Counted from the first letter of the stretch, positions 8,787 to 18,586 are shown. The stretch: 64,000 bases of DNA from Gordonia heveisoli (GCF_030315745.1 NZ_JASXSH010000006.1:169202-233201), one strand, 5' to 3'. The notes: a model not told the origin generated them from the sequence alone. Made by a program: numbers and translations.

Positions 8787-9848
8787 ATGATCGAGAATCC
8801 CTATTACAGCCACGAATTCCACGGAGATTACGACCTGATCAGCGTCGGTGAGCTCCAACTGGAAGAGGGTGGCACCATCCCCGACTGCCAACTCGCGGTC
8901 GCCACCTTCGGGACCCTGAATGCCGCCAAGGACAACGCGATCCTCATCCCGACCTGGTACTCGGGTACTCACCAGATCTGGCGCGATGTCTACATCGGCC
9001 CTGACCACGCCCTCAACCCGGACAAGTACTTCATCGTGTGCGTCGACCAGATCGGCAGTGGTCTGTCGACCTCACCGCACAACGCCGGCGGCCCGAATGA
9101 GTCGATCTCGATGTCCAAGTTCCCCCACGTGCGGATCGGCGACAACGTCGTCGCCCAGGAGCGGTTGCTCCGTGAGCATTTCGGCATCGACCGGCTCGCT
9201 CTCGTCGTCGGCGGTTCGATGGGTGCACAACAGACCTATGAGTGGGCCGTCCGCTTCCCCGACAAGGTGCTCCGTGCGGCTCCGATCGCGGGCACCGCGC
9301 AGAACACGCCCGGTGACTTCCTCATCGCCGAGGCGATGCGGGAGGCGATTCAATCCGACCCGGGCTTCAACGGCGTTGAATACCAATCGAATACGGATGT
9401 CGAGGATGGTCTGCGGAGGCAGGCGCACATCTGGGCGGTCGTCGGATTCTCCACCGAGTTCTGGAAGCAAGAAGTCTGGCGGGCACTGGACTTCGACTCG
9501 CGTGAGGCCTTCCTGGCGGGATTCCTCGACCCGTACTTCACTGCGATGGATCCGAATGATCTGCTCACCCAGTCCTGGGCCTGGCAACGCGGTGACGTCG
9601 CCCGGCATACCGGCGGCGACCTCGCCGCGGCACTCGCCCGCATCACCGCGAAGACGTTCGTGATGCCGATCGATGAGGATCAGTTGTTCCCGCCGCGGGA
9701 CTGCGCTGCCGAGCAGGACTTGATCCCCGGTAGCCAGCTGCGGGTGATCGAAGACGTCCTCGGTCATCTTGGCCTGTTCGGTGTCGCACCGACCTACCTG
9801 CCGCAGATCGACAAGCACCTCGCCGAACTGTTGGCGACCGAGGTCTGA
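8787..9848 (+). CDS. MetX-like alpha/beta hydrolase, probable ester hydrolase (MekB/AcmB-like)
   Basis: This 353-residue protein belongs to the homoserine O-acetyltransferase fold. It shows the nucleophile elbow VGGSMGAQQ, an acid in PIDEDQLF and the His in LGHLGLFG. MekB of Pseudomonas veronii is an esterase of this same fold encoded beside a Baeyer-Villiger monooxygenase, so hydrolysis of the ester made by the preceding enzyme is the likely role. A start at 8787 is preferred because AAAGGAG lies about 9 bp before the ATG. A GTG at 8742 overlaps the monooxygenase stop but has no clear ribosome site. The two genes are probably one operon, closed by two hairpins downstream. True homoserine acetyltransferase activity is less likely because no methionine-pathway gene is nearby. 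Confidence 0.8.
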   Translation: MIENPYYSHEFHGDYDLISVGELQLEEGGTIPDCQLAVATFGTLNAAKDNAILIPTWYSGTHQIWRDVYIGPDHALNPDKYFIVCVDQIGSGLSTSPHNAGGPNESISMSKFPHVRIGDNVVAQERLLREHFGIDRLALVVGGSMGAQQTYEWAVRFPDKVLRAAPIAGTAQNTPGDFLIAEAMREAIQSDPGFNGVEYQSNTDVEDGLRRQAHIWAVVGFSTEFWKQEVWRALDFDSREAFLAGFLDPYFTAMDPNDLLTQSWAWQRGDVARHTGGDLAAALARITAKTFVMPIDEDQLFPPRDCAAEQDLIPGSQLRVIEDVLGHLGLFGVAPTYLPQIDKHLAELLATEV

Positions 9849-9863
9849 GCCGGACATCCGGAT

Positions 9864-9893
9864 GATCCTGTGCCCGGCTTCGGGCGCAGGATC
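9864..9893 (+). terminator. hairpin downstream of the ketone operon (first of two)
   Basis: GATCCTGTGCCCG and CGGGCGCAGGATC form a 13-bp stem with one G-T pair around a GCTT loop, 16 bp after the esterase stop. There is no T-run. Confidence 0.6.
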
Positions 9894-9918
9894 AGCTGTG
9901 CGACAGGAGAATGAGACG

Positions 9919-9953
9919 CCGAGGGCCTTCGGCCGCCAGCCGAAGGCCCTCGG
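9919..9953 (+). terminator. hairpin downstream of the ketone operon (second of two)
   Basis: CCGAGGGCCTTCGGC and GCCGAAGGCCCTCGG form a perfect 15-bp stem with a 5-base loop. It has no T-run, as usual for high-GC Actinobacteria, and lies between the ketone operon and sigM. Confidence 0.7.
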
Positions 9954-10094
9954 GTTGCAGCCGAGCCCACAACGCTCCCCGAGAAGTGGATTCGCACCGA
10001 ATCCACCGCCACACCACCGGTTCGCTGACTTGAACAATTGGCCCTGTGCACAACACCCCACGCAACCGCGGTGCACCAACTAATCTCCACTCCC

Positions 10095-10670
10095 ATGACC
10101 CGGGGGAAACGGCCGCTACACGTCGTCGACGAGCGCACCGACGAGCAACTCCTCGCCGACCACGTCACCGGTGACCCCACCGCCTTCGCGGCCCTCGTCC
10201 ACCGCCACCTCAACTACCTCTATTCCATTGCCTACCGCACCACCGGAAACCCCGAAGACGCCAACGACGCCGTCCAGGACGCGCTCCTCAACGCCCACCG
10301 GACCGCCGGTCAATACCGTTCGGATGCCAAGGTCATCGGCTGGTTACACCGCATCGTGGTCAACGCGTCACTCGACCGGATCCGCCGCAACCGTGTCCGG
10401 CCAACCGTCCCACTGCCGGAACGTGTCGGCACCGAACTCGCAGATCCGACCGATCACACTGTCGCCGTTGATCTTTCCCTGTCCATCGGCCGTGCGTTGG
10501 ATGTACTTCCGGCCAAGCAGCGCGCCGCCATCGTCGCCGTCGACATCGAGGGCTACTCGATAGCCGACGCCGCGATACTGCTCGGCGTCGCCGAAGGTAC
10601 GGTCAAGAGTCGTTGCGCACGCGGACGCCTGCGACTCGCGAAAGTCCTCGGACATCTCCGCGAGTGCTGA
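10095..10670 (+). CDS. sigM: ECF RNA polymerase sigma factor SigM
   Basis: A 191-residue ECF sigma factor with region 2 (HRHLNYLYSIAYRTTGNPEDANDAVQDA split around the conserved acidic patch) and region 4 (LPAKQRAAIVAVDIEGYSIADAA...LGVAEGTVKSRCARGR). Position upstream of an anti-sigma gene, trxB and trxA is the mycobacterial sigM arrangement (Rv3911-Rv3912-trxB2-trxC). The ATG at 10095 begins the conserved part; an in-frame start at 10038 would add residues with no similarity. Mycobacterial SigM controls secreted ESX-related proteins and surface lipids in late growth. Whether the same holds here is inference. Confidence 0.85.
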   Translation: MTRGKRPLHVVDERTDEQLLADHVTGDPTAFAALVHRHLNYLYSIAYRTTGNPEDANDAVQDALLNAHRTAGQYRSDAKVIGWLHRIVVNASLDRIRRNRVRPTVPLPERVGTELADPTDHTVAVDLSLSIGRALDVLPAKQRAAIVAVDIEGYSIADAAILLGVAEGTVKSRCARGRLRLAKVLGHLREC

Positions 10671-10777
10671 CCGACGATCACAATGGAACCGCACCAAGGT
10701 CCAGTGCGTCCTAGTAGACAGCCCACCGACTACCGCTTGCCGTCCCGCCACCACTCGGACCGAAAGACTTCACGACG

Positions 10778-11494
10778 ATGATCCCGCCCGGAGCCCACAA
10801 CACTCCGCCGCATCCGGCGGCTCTACCCGAGCCGCCCTATTCCACTGAACTGCTGGCAGACCTGCATGCGGGGGTGCTCGCATCGGACGTCGCCGCCCAC
10901 ATGCGCGTACGCATCGCCGCCGATGCCGACGCCCAGGCGGTGCTGGCCGCTCTTGATGCCACCCAGGCCGACCTGGCGGATTCCCCGGTCGACATCGTCG
11001 GGGCACCTGACGCGGTTCATCTCGCGACCGCGAACACCCTGGCGGGCCTGTCGGCACCCAGCGCTCCCGCCGAGCGTCCTCGCCGGTCCACCGCGTGGCT
11101 GACCGCGGCGGCGGCAGCGGCCGTCCTCATCATCGGCGGACTCGGCCTGGCCTCCACCCTCGGTCACGACGACGACACCGCCCCAATACCGACAGATCCA
11201 TCGTCGCCGGCGGCGGTGTCCCTTGACCGTGCCGCGGCCTTCCGCGTTCTCGGACGCACCGACAACGCCCCCTTCGACTCGGCGGCCGCCGTCCGCCGAT
11301 GTGTCGCGGCCAACGGGGTCTCCGACAGTGCGGTCGTCGTCGGATCCGGCCCTATCGCCATCGACGGCGAATCCGCGGCCATCATCCTGCTGTCCACGGG
11401 TGTCGCCGGCCGATTCGACGCTCTCGTCGTCGGACTCGACTGTGACACCGGGAACCCCGCCACCATCACCAGAACCATCGTCGGCGCCGGTTGA
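10778..11494 (+). CDS. probable SigM anti-sigma factor, single-pass membrane protein
   Basis: The protein has an acidic N-terminal cytoplasmic part (residues 1-105) with a short helical anti-sigma-like segment, one transmembrane helix (about 108-126, AAAAAAVLIIGGLGLASTLG), and an extracytoplasmic domain. It has no zinc-binding HxxxCxxC motif. It sits 107 bp after sigM, the place of the anti-SigM gene Rv3912 in M. tuberculosis, so it probably holds SigM at the membrane. Sequence similarity alone would not prove the role; context carries the call. Confidence 0.75.
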   Translation: MIPPGAHNTPPHPAALPEPPYSTELLADLHAGVLASDVAAHMRVRIAADADAQAVLAALDATQADLADSPVDIVGAPDAVHLATANTLAGLSAPSAPAERPRRSTAWLTAAAAAAVLIIGGLGLASTLGHDDDTAPIPTDPSSPAAVSLDRAAAFRVLGRTDNAPFDSAAAVRRCVAANGVSDSAVVVGSGPIAIDGESAAIILLSTGVAGRFDALVVGLDCDTGNPATITRTIVGAG

Positions 11495-11629
11495 CCATCA
11501 CGAATCCGTGCACACCGCGCACGGTGCGCATGGCTTCGGGAACATCTCCGCTTACCCTTGTGTTGAAGCAGCCGTGACACCGACCTTGTCATCGGGGTCT
11601 GTCGCGCGAAGTCGAGCACGGAGGAAGAA

Positions 11630-12619
11630 TTGAGCCAGTCCGAGACCCAGCAGATCCACGACATCATCATCATCGGATCGGGACCTGCCGGATACACCGC
11701 AGCCGTCTACGCGGCCCGCGCTGAGCTCGCACCGATCGTCTTCGAAGGCACCCAGTTCGGCGGCGCGCTGATGACCACCACCGAGGTGGAGAACTTCCCG
11801 GGCTTCCAGAACGGTATCCAGGGACCTGCCCTCATGGACGAGATGCGCGAACAAGCACTGCGGTTCGGCGCGGACCTGCGCATGGAAGACGTCGACGCCG
11901 TGCGCCTGACCGGCCCGATCAAGGAGATCGAGGCCGGGGGAGAGACCTACTACGCCCGCGCCGTGATCCTCGCCATGGGAGCCGCCGCACGCTACCTCGG
12001 CGTCGACGGTGAACAGAAGCTCCTGGGACGTGGCGTCTCGGCCTGCGCCACCTGCGACGGCTTCTTCTTCAAGGACCAGGACATCGCCGTCATCGGCGGC
12101 GGCGACTCGGCGATGGAAGAGGCGACCTTCCTCACCAAGTTCGCCAAGTCGGTAACCCTCGTGCACCGTCGCGAAGAGTTCCGCGCCTCGAAGATCATGC
12201 TCGAGCGGGCCCGCGCGAACGACAAGATCAACTTCGTCACCAACGCCGGCGTCCGCTCGGTGCTCGGCGACAGTTCGGTCAGTGGTCTTCAGCTCGAAGA
12301 CACCCGGACCGGTGAGGCCCGTCAGCTCGACGTGACCGGCATGTTCGTCGCCATCGGTCATGACCCGCGCAGCGAGCTCGTCCGCGGCCAGGTCGACCTC
12401 GATGACGAGGGTTACGTCCTCGTCCAGGGTCGCACCACCTACACGTCGCTGCCCGGTGTGTTCGCCGCAGGCGACCTCGTCGACCACACCTACCGGCAGG
12501 CGATCACCGCCGCAGGCAGCGGGTGTTCCGCCGCCATCGACGCCGAGCGCTGGCTCGCCGAACAAGAATCCGACATCGAGCTGGTGGCCGACGTGGCCAC
12601 CGCTGACGCCACCGCCTGA
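11630..12619 (+). CDS. trxB: thioredoxin reductase
   Basis: NADPH-dependent flavoenzyme that reduces thioredoxin. The 329-residue protein has the FAD motif [12 protein letters not shown] near the N-terminus, the redox pair in ACATCDGFF (about residue 138), the NADPH motif [12 protein letters not shown] and the C-terminal FAD motif [11 protein letters not shown]. The start is TTG at 11630 with GGAGGA about 10 bp upstream. The trxA gene follows after 54 bp, so the two are likely cotranscribed. Length is normal for the low-molecular-weight bacterial family. Confidence 0.96.
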   Translation: MSQSETQQIHDIIIIGSGPAGYTAAVYAARAELAPIVFEGTQFGGALMTTTEVENFPGFQNGIQGPALMDEMREQALRFGADLRMEDVDAVRLTGPIKEIEAGGETYYARAVILAMGAAARYLGVDGEQKLLGRGVSACATCDGFFFKDQDIAVIGGGDSAMEEATFLTKFAKSVTLVHRREEFRASKIMLERARANDKINFVTNAGVRSVLGDSSVSGLQLEDTRTGEARQLDVTGMFVAIGHDPRSELVRGQVDLDDEGYVLVQGRTTYTSLPGVFAAGDLVDHTYRQAITAAGSGCSAAIDAERWLAEQESDIELVADVATADATA

Positions 12620-12673
12620 CCGCACGCCGCACGGCACCGCTCAGGCACCGAAACGTCCAACAAGGAGGACAAC

Positions 12674-13012
12674 ATGGGTGCAAACACCGTTGTGGTGAAC
12701 GACACGACGTTCAAGGACACCGTTCTCGGCTCCGACAAGCCGGTTCTGGTGGACTTCTGGGCGACCTGGTGTGGACCGTGCCGGATGGTGGCACCCGTCC
12801 TCGAGGAAATCGCCCGTGACCACGGCGACAAGCTCACCGTGGCCAAGCTGGACGTCGACGAGAGCCCCGCGACGGCGCGCGATTTCCAGATCATGTCGAT
12901 CCCGACCATGATCCTCTTCGAGAACGGTCAGCCGACCAAGACGATCGTCGGCGCCGCGGGCAAGGCCAAGCTGCTGCGTGAACTCGACTCCGTAGTCGGC
13001 ACCACCGCCTGA
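12674..13012 (+). CDS. trxA: thioredoxin
   Basis: A 112-residue thioredoxin with the active site WCGPC and the cis-Pro loop SIPTMILF. AAGGAGG lies 6-8 bp before the ATG. It is the partner of the reductase upstream. In M. tuberculosis the gene at this position is called trxC; the function is the same. A strong hairpin follows, so the trxB-trxA unit probably ends here. Confidence 0.96.
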   Translation: MGANTVVVNDTTFKDTVLGSDKPVLVDFWATWCGPCRMVAPVLEEIARDHGDKLTVAKLDVDESPATARDFQIMSIPTMILFENGQPTKTIVGAAGKAKLLRELDSVVGTTA

Positions 13013-13057
13013 GTTTCCGCTCCGCCCGTCCGTCGGGCCGCATAACCTGCAGGTCAG

Positions 13058-13094
13058 GACTTCGACACCGCCAGTATTTGGCGGTGTCGAAGTC
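13058..13094 (+). terminator. hairpin between trxA and cwlM
   Basis: GACTTCGACACCGCCA and TGGCGGTGTCGAAGTC make a perfect 16-bp stem around a 5-base loop (GTATT). There is no T-run. It separates trxA from cwlM, which then needs its own promoter or read-through. Confidence 0.7.
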
Positions 13095-13136
13095 AACTGA
13101 GAGAATGCAGCCTGACAACCACGAGGAGACCGCGAG

Positions 13137-14324
13137 ATGCCATTGTTCCGCCTGGGGGACCACGGGTCGGCCGTAGCCGAGATCCGCTCCATCCTGGTCG
13201 GTCGTGGACTCCTCACCGCCGACGCCCGCCCGCCCGCGTCCCGTGGCCTGATCACCACCACCGACGGCTGGGCAACACCGGACGAAGTCTTCGACGAGGC
13301 GTGCGATCATGCGGTGCGCGCGTTCCAGCAGGAACGCGGACTGATCGTCGACGGCATCGTCGGCCCCGCCACCTACCGCTCGTTGCGCGAGGCGTCCTAC
13401 CAGCTCGGCGCGCGCGTCCTGCTGTACCGACTGTCGGCGCCGATGGTCGGCGATGATGTCGCCGAACTCCAGAACCGCCTGCAGAACCTGGGCTACTACA
13501 CCAACCTGGTCGACGGAACCTTCGGCGAAACGACCCACAACGCGGTCTGCCTGTATCAGAGCGAATATGGCTTGGCGGCCGATGGCATCTGTGGCCCCGC
13601 AACCCTGCGGTCCCTAGAACGACTCGGCACCCGCGTCACCGGGGGATCGCCCTACGCCATCCGTCAGGAAGAGCACGTCCGCCGCCTCGGCCCACGTCTA
13701 TCCGGCAAACGCATCCTCATCGACCCGGGGACCGGCGGCCTCCACGAACTCTCCAGCGGTGAACTCGCCGAAACCGAATCTTCGCTGCTTTGGGACCTCG
13801 CCTCCCGCCTCGAAGGCCGGATGTCGGCGGCCGGAATGGAAACCTTCCTATCCCACGACGGCCGCGGCCGTCCCGCCGACGACGAACGTGCACGCGTCGC
13901 CAACATGGTCGACGCCGATGTGATGATCTCGCTGCGCTGCGGACACTATGAGAACCCCCAGGCCAAAGGCGTGGCGTCGTTCTACTTCGGCAACAGCCAC
14001 GGATCGTTCTCGACGATCGGACGCAACCTCGCCGGCTTCATCCAGCGCGAGGTCGCCGCACGCACCCCGCTGACCGACTGCCGCACCCATGAACGCACCT
14101 GGGACATCTTGCGGCTCACCCGGATGCCCGTCGCACTCATCGACGTCGGGTATATCACCAATCCGGAAGACCGTGCGCTGCTTGCGGATCCGAGCTACCG
14201 CAACGTCATCGCCGAAGCCATCCTGATCGCCGTCAAGCGTCTCTACCTCCTCGGCCAGGACGATCAGCCAACCGGCAGCTTCACTTTCGCGGATCTACTT
14301 GCCGCCGAAGAGCTCTCGCACTAG
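13137..14324 (+). CDS. cwlM: CwlM, amidase-like regulator of peptidoglycan synthesis
   Basis: The 395-residue protein has two peptidoglycan-binding type 1 repeats (residues about 5-90 and 100-165; RAFQQERGLIVDGIVGPATY and LYQSEYGLAADGICGPATL) and a C-terminal N-acetylmuramoyl-L-alanine amidase (Amidase_3) fold. It has no signal peptide, as in mycobacteria. There CwlM is cytoplasmic, is phosphorylated by PknB and activates MurA, rather than cutting the wall. The position after trxA matches Rv3915. GAGGAGA lies close before the ATG. The kinase PknB of this window (45279-47192) is the expected partner. Confidence 0.9.
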   Translation: MPLFRLGDHGSAVAEIRSILVGRGLLTADARPPASRGLITTTDGWATPDEVFDEACDHAVRAFQQERGLIVDGIVGPATYRSLREASYQLGARVLLYRLSAPMVGDDVAELQNRLQNLGYYTNLVDGTFGETTHNAVCLYQSEYGLAADGICGPATLRSLERLGTRVTGGSPYAIRQEEHVRRLGPRLSGKRILIDPGTGGLHELSSGELAETESSLLWDLASRLEGRMSAAGMETFLSHDGRGRPADDERARVANMVDADVMISLRCGHYENPQAKGVASFYFGNSHGSFSTIGRNLAGFIQREVAARTPLTDCRTHERTWDILRLTRMPVALIDVGYITNPEDRALLADPSYRNVIAEAILIAVKRLYLLGQDDQPTGSFTFADLLAAEELSH

Positions 14325-14386
14325 ACACTGAACCGTGGCGCGGCGCCGTGGCCTGCCCACCGCAGAACACGGCTCGTCGAGGCACG

Positions 14387-15139
14387 CTATCGGTGTGAAC
14401 CGGTCACTGTCCGATGGGTCGAACATCCGACTGGTACTGCGGCGCGCTCGGCACCGGTGAGATCGAGCGCCGCCATCACCACCAGCTTCTCCAACGCGCT
14501 CTCCACTTCGAATTTCCAGCTCAGACCTTCGTCAAGCTCGAGGCGAAAGCGGGGAAACCGCGGATGACTGGACACCACGTCGAAAGCTGAATCCTTCAGG
14601 AACGCGGCATCGATCATGCATTTGGTACACAGATCCGATTGTGGGCCGTCGAGGATCTCGCGCGCCACCTCGACGATGGATTCGTCGGTCCACGTGCTGA
14701 TGTCACCGAACCCCGCATCGCCGGCGCGGACCAATCCGAATGATTCCACCGCGCGAACCCCGCGGCGGATGAGATCGCCGAGAACCGCATCCAGGAGAAC
14801 ACCGGCGATCTCCTCGTGGCCCGGCTCGGTGCGGATACTCGACAGCAGTACCGCGTCGTGGCTTACCGGGGAAGTGGGGAAAGAACGCGACCGCGGAACT
14901 CGGTTCGGCGGTGCATAGAAAGCGGTACCGACCACGGACTGGGTGGACGTCTCGATCGCGACCTGCCCACAGGTACCCCAATCCAGCAGGAGTCCCGAGA
15001 TCCAGGCCTCCTTGTCGAACTCGCTCTCGAAGGTATGGCCCGACACTGCCGGATCGACTTCCCAGAAGACACACCGCCGGGTGTGCAGGGGCAACGACTC
15101 GAAGAATCCGAGATCGAGACGCGAAATCGAGACGCCCAT
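14387..15139 (-). CDS. GNAT-like protein of the Rv3916c position
   Basis: A protein of about 250 residues between cwlM and parB, the place held by Rv3916c in M. tuberculosis. The middle part (VLLSSIRTEPGHEEIAGVLLDAVLGDLIRRGVRAVESFG) resembles the acetyl-CoA-binding part of GNAT acetyltransferases, and the C-terminus has a conserved DLCTKCMIDAAFLKDSAF stretch. The ATG at 15139 has AGGTGA just before it; a GTG at 15154 or the ATG at 15214 is also possible. The substrate is unknown. It converges on cwlM. Confidence 0.7.
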   Translation of the reverse strand: MGVSISRLDLGFFESLPLHTRRCVFWEVDPAVSGHTFESEFDKEAWISGLLLDWGTCGQVAIETSTQSVVGTAFYAPPNRVPRSRSFPTSPVSHDAVLLSSIRTEPGHEEIAGVLLDAVLGDLIRRGVRAVESFGLVRAGDAGFGDISTWTDESIVEVAREILDGPQSDLCTKCMIDAAFLKDSAFDVVSSHPRFPRFRLELDEGLSWKFEVESALEKLVVMAALDLTGAERAAVPVGCSTHRTVTGSHR

Positions 15140-15296
15140 GTCACCTACACCCACTCGACGTGCTTCTGATTTCGAATGACATTGTGGCACAACAATATTC
15201 GGAAACGTCGACACCCCGACGGCGGCTCTTTGTCACAGTGACATTACGAGCGTGGACCCTGGGGTGCGGATTCTCCGACATGATGTGCCTATCGGA

Positions 15297-16391
15297 TCAC
15301 TTGCTCGGATCGAGCAGACCGACGATCCGCTCGAGATCATCTACCGACCCGAACTCGACCACGATCTTGCCCTTTCGCTTGCCCAATCCGACTGTAACCC
15401 TGGTGTCCAGGCGATCGGATAGGCGCTCAGCGAGATCCTGCAGTCCGGGCATCTGCATCTGACGGCGCTTCGCGGGCGGCTGTTTGGCGCTCGGACCATC
15501 GCCGCGATTGGCGAGGGTCACCGCCTCCTCGGTCGCCCGGACGGACAGACCTTCGGCGACGATCCGCGCGGCCAGCGCCTCCTGCTCATCACTTCCGGTC
15601 TCCAGGGAGAGCAACGCCCGCGCGTGGCCGGCGGACAGGACTCCGGCGGCCACGCGCCGCTGCACCGGAATCGGCAACTTCAGGAGACGAATCATGTTGC
15701 TGATGAGCGGGCGCGACCTACCCAGCCGGTTCGCCAACTCCTCATGGGTGACACCGAACTCGTCGAGCAGTTGCTGATATGCGGCCGCTTCTTCGAGTGG
15801 ATTGAGCTGTGCGCGGTGGATGTTCTCCAGCAGAGCGTCGCGCAGCATGTCGCCATCCGCGGTCTCACGCACGATCGCGGGGATCGCTTCGAGGCCGGCT
15901 TCCTGACTCGCGCGCCAGCGGCGCTCACCCATCACGAGCTGATAGCGCGCACCCGCGGCCGTCGGCGCGGACAGTCGCCGCACGACGATCGGCTGCATGA
16001 GGCCGAATTCCTTGATCGAATGCACCAGCTCGGCGAGGGCCTCTTCATCAAAGACGGTTCGCGGCTGGTTGGGGTTCGGTTCGATCTCGGCGGGCGGAAT
16101 CTCGCGGTAGACCGCCCCTACCTCATCCGCCGACAGCGTCTGGGTTCCGGATGCGGCGGTGTCACCATCCGCTGATGCGGCGCCAGTGGTGGCGTCCACG
16201 GCAGCGTTTCCCGCGGCGATGTTTCCCGTGAAACCATCGGCCTTGGCGGGCGCTTTGCCGCCGATCACCACATCGGCTGCGGCCGACCCGAGGCGGGGGC
16301 CACCCAGATCCTCTGCGGGACCCGTGGGAATGAGGGCCGCCAATCCACGACCGAGTCCACCTCGACGCTGCGTGGTATCGCGCTGGCTCAT
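15297..16391 (-). CDS. parB: chromosome partitioning protein ParB
   Basis: The 364-residue protein binds parS and spreads as a CTP-dependent clamp. Visible are a basic start [14 protein letters not shown], the CTPase fold with NPNQPR, GERRWRA and [14 protein letters not shown], the helix-turn-helix [18 protein letters not shown], and a C-terminal dimer domain. An Ala/Gly-rich linker of about 60 residues after the N-terminus is longer than in many homologues. It lies downstream of parA by 59 bp, on the same strand, close to the four parS sites and the origin. Confidence 0.96.
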   Translation of the reverse strand: MSQRDTTQRRGGLGRGLAALIPTGPAEDLGGPRLGSAAADVVIGGKAPAKADGFTGNIAAGNAAVDATTGAASADGDTAASGTQTLSADEVGAVYREIPPAEIEPNPNQPRTVFDEEALAELVHSIKEFGLMQPIVVRRLSAPTAAGARYQLVMGERRWRASQEAGLEAIPAIVRETADGDMLRDALLENIHRAQLNPLEEAAAYQQLLDEFGVTHEELANRLGRSRPLISNMIRLLKLPIPVQRRVAAGVLSAGHARALLSLETGSDEQEALAARIVAEGLSVRATEEAVTLANRGDGPSAKQPPAKRRQMQMPGLQDLAERLSDRLDTRVTVGLGKRKGKIVVEFGSVDDLERIVGLLDPSK

Positions 16392-16450
16392 ACTCGTCCC
16401 TCCGGGGTGTTCGTCACTACGTGTGGATCCATCATGCGCATAGCCGACAA

Positions 16451-17566
16451 TCAGGCCTGTGCCGCATCAGCGGCAGGGGAGCGGAGGGCGAGCTCACGGG
16501 CGGCATCGAGGTAGCTCATCGCGCCACGCGAGCCGGGGTCGTATTCGATGATCGTCATCGCGTAGCCCGGTGCCTCCGAAACCTTGACGCTGCGCGGGAT
16601 GATCGTGCTCAGCACCTTGTCGCCGAAGTGGCGCCGCACCTCGTCGGCAACCTGATCGGCCAGCTTGGTACGTCCGTCGTACATCGTCAGAAGAATCGTC
16701 GATACATGCAGCGCCGGATTGAGGTGCGCCTGCACGAGCTCGATGTTGCGGAGCAACTGACCGACACCCTCGAGTGCGTAGTACTCGCATTGGATCGGGA
16801 TCAGCACTTCCCGCGCGGCGACCATCGCGTTGACCGTCAACAGGCCGAGCGACGGTGGACAGTCGATCAGTACGTAGTCGATCTCGTACTCGGCGAGGAT
16901 CTCGTCGTTGAGGGCGTTGCGGAGACGATTCTCGCGAGCGACCAGCGACACGAGTTCGATTTCGGCACCGGCCAGGTCCAGCGTCGCCGGGACACAGAAG
17001 AGGCCGTCCTGGCTCGGGCTCTGCTGAATCGCCTCGGACAGGGTGACTTCGCCGAGCAGAAGCTCGTACACCGAAGCCACATCGGGAGCTCGATGATCGA
17101 TGCCCAGGGCGGTACTGGCGTTGCCCTGTGGGTCCAGATCGACGACGAGCACGCGCAATCCATGCAAGGCCAGTCCGGCCGCGATGTTCACCGCGGTAGT
17201 GGTCTTACCGACGCCACCCTTCTGATTCGCGACGGTCATGATCCGAACGCTCGCCGGGCGGGGGAGTTGTCCCGAGCCGCCTGGGGTCAACACCTGACTG
17301 GCCCGTGCCGCGGCCGCGGCGATCGGAGTGTCGGCGAACTGCTGGGCGACCGAACCGGTGGGACCGGTTTCACGTGAAACATTCTGATCTCGCTTCACGC
17401 TCTCCGAGTTGTCGACCACCCCAGAACTCCTTTGCCCGACCTCATAGCCGTTCGTGGTATTCGCTCCACCCCCGGCGTCGGGAGAGGCGCTCTGACCGCC
17501 ACCGGCGATGTCGGCAGCACGCTTTCTATTCTGCGCCTTACGCGGACTCCATACCACTTTGCTCAC
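16451..17566 (-). CDS. parA: chromosome partitioning ATPase ParA
   Basis: The protein has the deviant Walker A motif [22 protein letters not shown] and the CPPSLG switch. It is 371 residues from the ATG at 17566, which overlaps the rsmG stop as ATGA and so suggests translational coupling. The first 105 residues are a low-complexity extension with a parS site inside the coding region (17366-17379), translated as VSRET. Mycobacterial ParA also carries a VSRET stretch. Shorter starts are possible. ParA moves ParB-parS complexes; in related bacteria it is tethered to the poles. Confidence 0.95.
   Translation of the reverse strand: MSKVVWSPRKAQNRKRAADIAGGGQSASPDAGGGANTTNGYEVGQRSSGVVDNSESVKRDQNVSRETGPTGSVAQQFADTPIAAAAARASQVLTPGGSGQLPRPASVRIMTVANQKGGVGKTTTAVNIAAGLALHGLRVLVVDLDPQGNASTALGIDHRAPDVASVYELLLGEVTLSEAIQQSPSQDGLFCVPATLDLAGAEIELVSLVARENRLRNALNDEILAEYEIDYVLIDCPPSLGLLTVNAMVAAREVLIPIQCEYYALEGVGQLLRNIELVQAHLNPALHVSTILLTMYDGRTKLADQVADEVRRHFGDKVLSTIIPRSVKVSEAPGYAMTIIEYDPGSRGAMSYLDAARELALRSPAADAAQA
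17366..17379. other. parS site 1, inside parA
   Basis: GTTTCACGTGAAAC is a perfect match to the 14-bp core of bacterial parS (consensus TGTTTCACGTGAAACA). It lies inside the 5' part of parA. Confidence 0.9.
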
Positions 17567-18306
17567 CGCTTCTTTCTACGATCGCGACCAGATCCACCGC
17601 TCGCCGATTTGGTACCCACCACAACCGTGGTGGGGGAGGGGAGGACATCGACGCCGCATACCTGCACCCGCAGCCCGCTGATGCCGTAGCGGCCGACCAC
17701 TGCGGCGTCGCGCTCGATCTCCTCGGCTGCCGACGAACCCTTGATCGCCACCATCCGTCCACCATCGCGAACCAGCGGCGCCGACCATTTGCTCAGACGC
17801 TCCAGTGGAGCAACGGCACGTGACGTAACGACATCGGCACCAGAGATGGCACTCAACACAGCCTTCTCCTCCGCCCGTCCGCGTAGAACCCGCACATCGA
17901 GACCCAACGCCTCAACCGTTCGCTCCAGGAAAGTACTCCGCCGCAACAGCGGCTCCAGCAGAACGATCCGGAGGTCGGGTCGAGCGATGGCCAGCGGAAT
18001 ACCCGGCAGGCCGGCACCGCTACCGATGTCGACAACGCGTTCGTCGCGCTCGATCACATCGGCGATCACCGCACAGTTGAGAATGTGCCGGTCCCACAGA
18101 CGCGGAATTTCCCGCGGTCCCATCAACCCATGGTCGATGCCATCGGTAGCCAGGATCCGGTGATAGGCCACAGCCAGGTCAAGTCGATCTCCGAAGACAA
18201 CGACAGCGCAATCAGGCGCAGGGTCAGGGTGATCACCGACGGTCGGGGGAGCGTCCGCCTGGACGTTGTCTTCATCGTGGTGTTCGGGCACCAACAGCCT
18301 TCCCAT
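17563..18306 (-). CDS. rsmG: 16S rRNA (guanine-N7) methyltransferase RsmG (GidB)
   Basis: The enzyme methylates G527 of 16S rRNA with S-adenosylmethionine; its loss gives low-level streptomycin resistance. The 247-residue protein has the family signature LWDRHILNC, the SAM motif [17 protein letters not shown] and VTSRAVAPL. It overlaps parA by 4 bp. Three parS sites and a hairpin lie between its start and jag, so it probably has its own promoter there. Confidence 0.93.
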   Translation of the reverse strand: MGRLLVPEHHDEDNVQADAPPTVGDHPDPAPDCAVVVFGDRLDLAVAYHRILATDGIDHGLMGPREIPRLWDRHILNCAVIADVIERDERVVDIGSGAGLPGIPLAIARPDLRIVLLEPLLRRSTFLERTVEALGLDVRVLRGRAEEKAVLSAISGADVVTSRAVAPLERLSKWSAPLVRDGGRMVAIKGSSAAEEIERDAAVVGRYGISGLRVQVCGVDVLPSPTTVVVGTKSASGGSGRDRRKKR

Positions 18307-18335
18307 TCGTCTCTGTCACGGTGTAGGAGTCCAGT

Positions 18336-18349
18336 GTTTCACGTGAAAC
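18336..18349. other. parS site 2
   Basis: Perfect 14-bp core GTTTCACGTGAAAC, 30 bp upstream of the rsmG start. Confidence 0.93.
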
Positions 18350-18381
18350 CGACACCACCGAACAGCAGGCCCGCCGCGCAA

Positions 18382-18395
18382 GTTTCACGTGAAAC
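18382..18395. other. parS site 3
   Basis: Perfect core GTTTCACGTGAAAC, 46 bp from site 2. Confidence 0.93.
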
Positions 18396-18424
18396 ACACG
18401 CTCGTCCATGTCGTACGGGAGTCG

Positions 18425-18438
18425 GTTTCACGTGAAAC
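18425..18438. other. parS site 4
   Basis: Perfect core GTTTCACGTGAAAC, 43 bp from site 3. The three intergenic sites are spaced close to four helical turns apart, which would put them on one face of the DNA. Confidence 0.93.
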
Positions 18439-18479
18439 GCAGCCAAACCACACCGATGTAATTCCCACCCGAGAAAGCA

Positions 18480-18511
18480 GTGAAGGCCCCGGCCTGAGCC
18501 GGGACCTTCAC
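18480..18511 (-). terminator. hairpin downstream of jag
   Basis: Arms 18480-18493 and 18498-18511 pair over 14 bp with one mismatch around a CTGA loop. On the minus strand it follows the jag stop by about 75 bp and precedes the rsmG promoter region. Confidence 0.6.
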
Positions 18512-18586
18512 TGATTCTCTCTCACAGTGCGTTGTCTCTCACAGTGCGCAATCAAACGCCGGAGCAATCAAACGCTGGGCGATCGA

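Noticed and set aside
11552..12637. 361-codon open frame opposite trxB
   Set aside because: Antisense to trxB along its whole length, with no recognised features.
16221..16234. A fifth parS site in parB
   Set aside because: GTTTCCCGTGAAAC has one mismatch that breaks the central symmetry, so it is not listed as a site.
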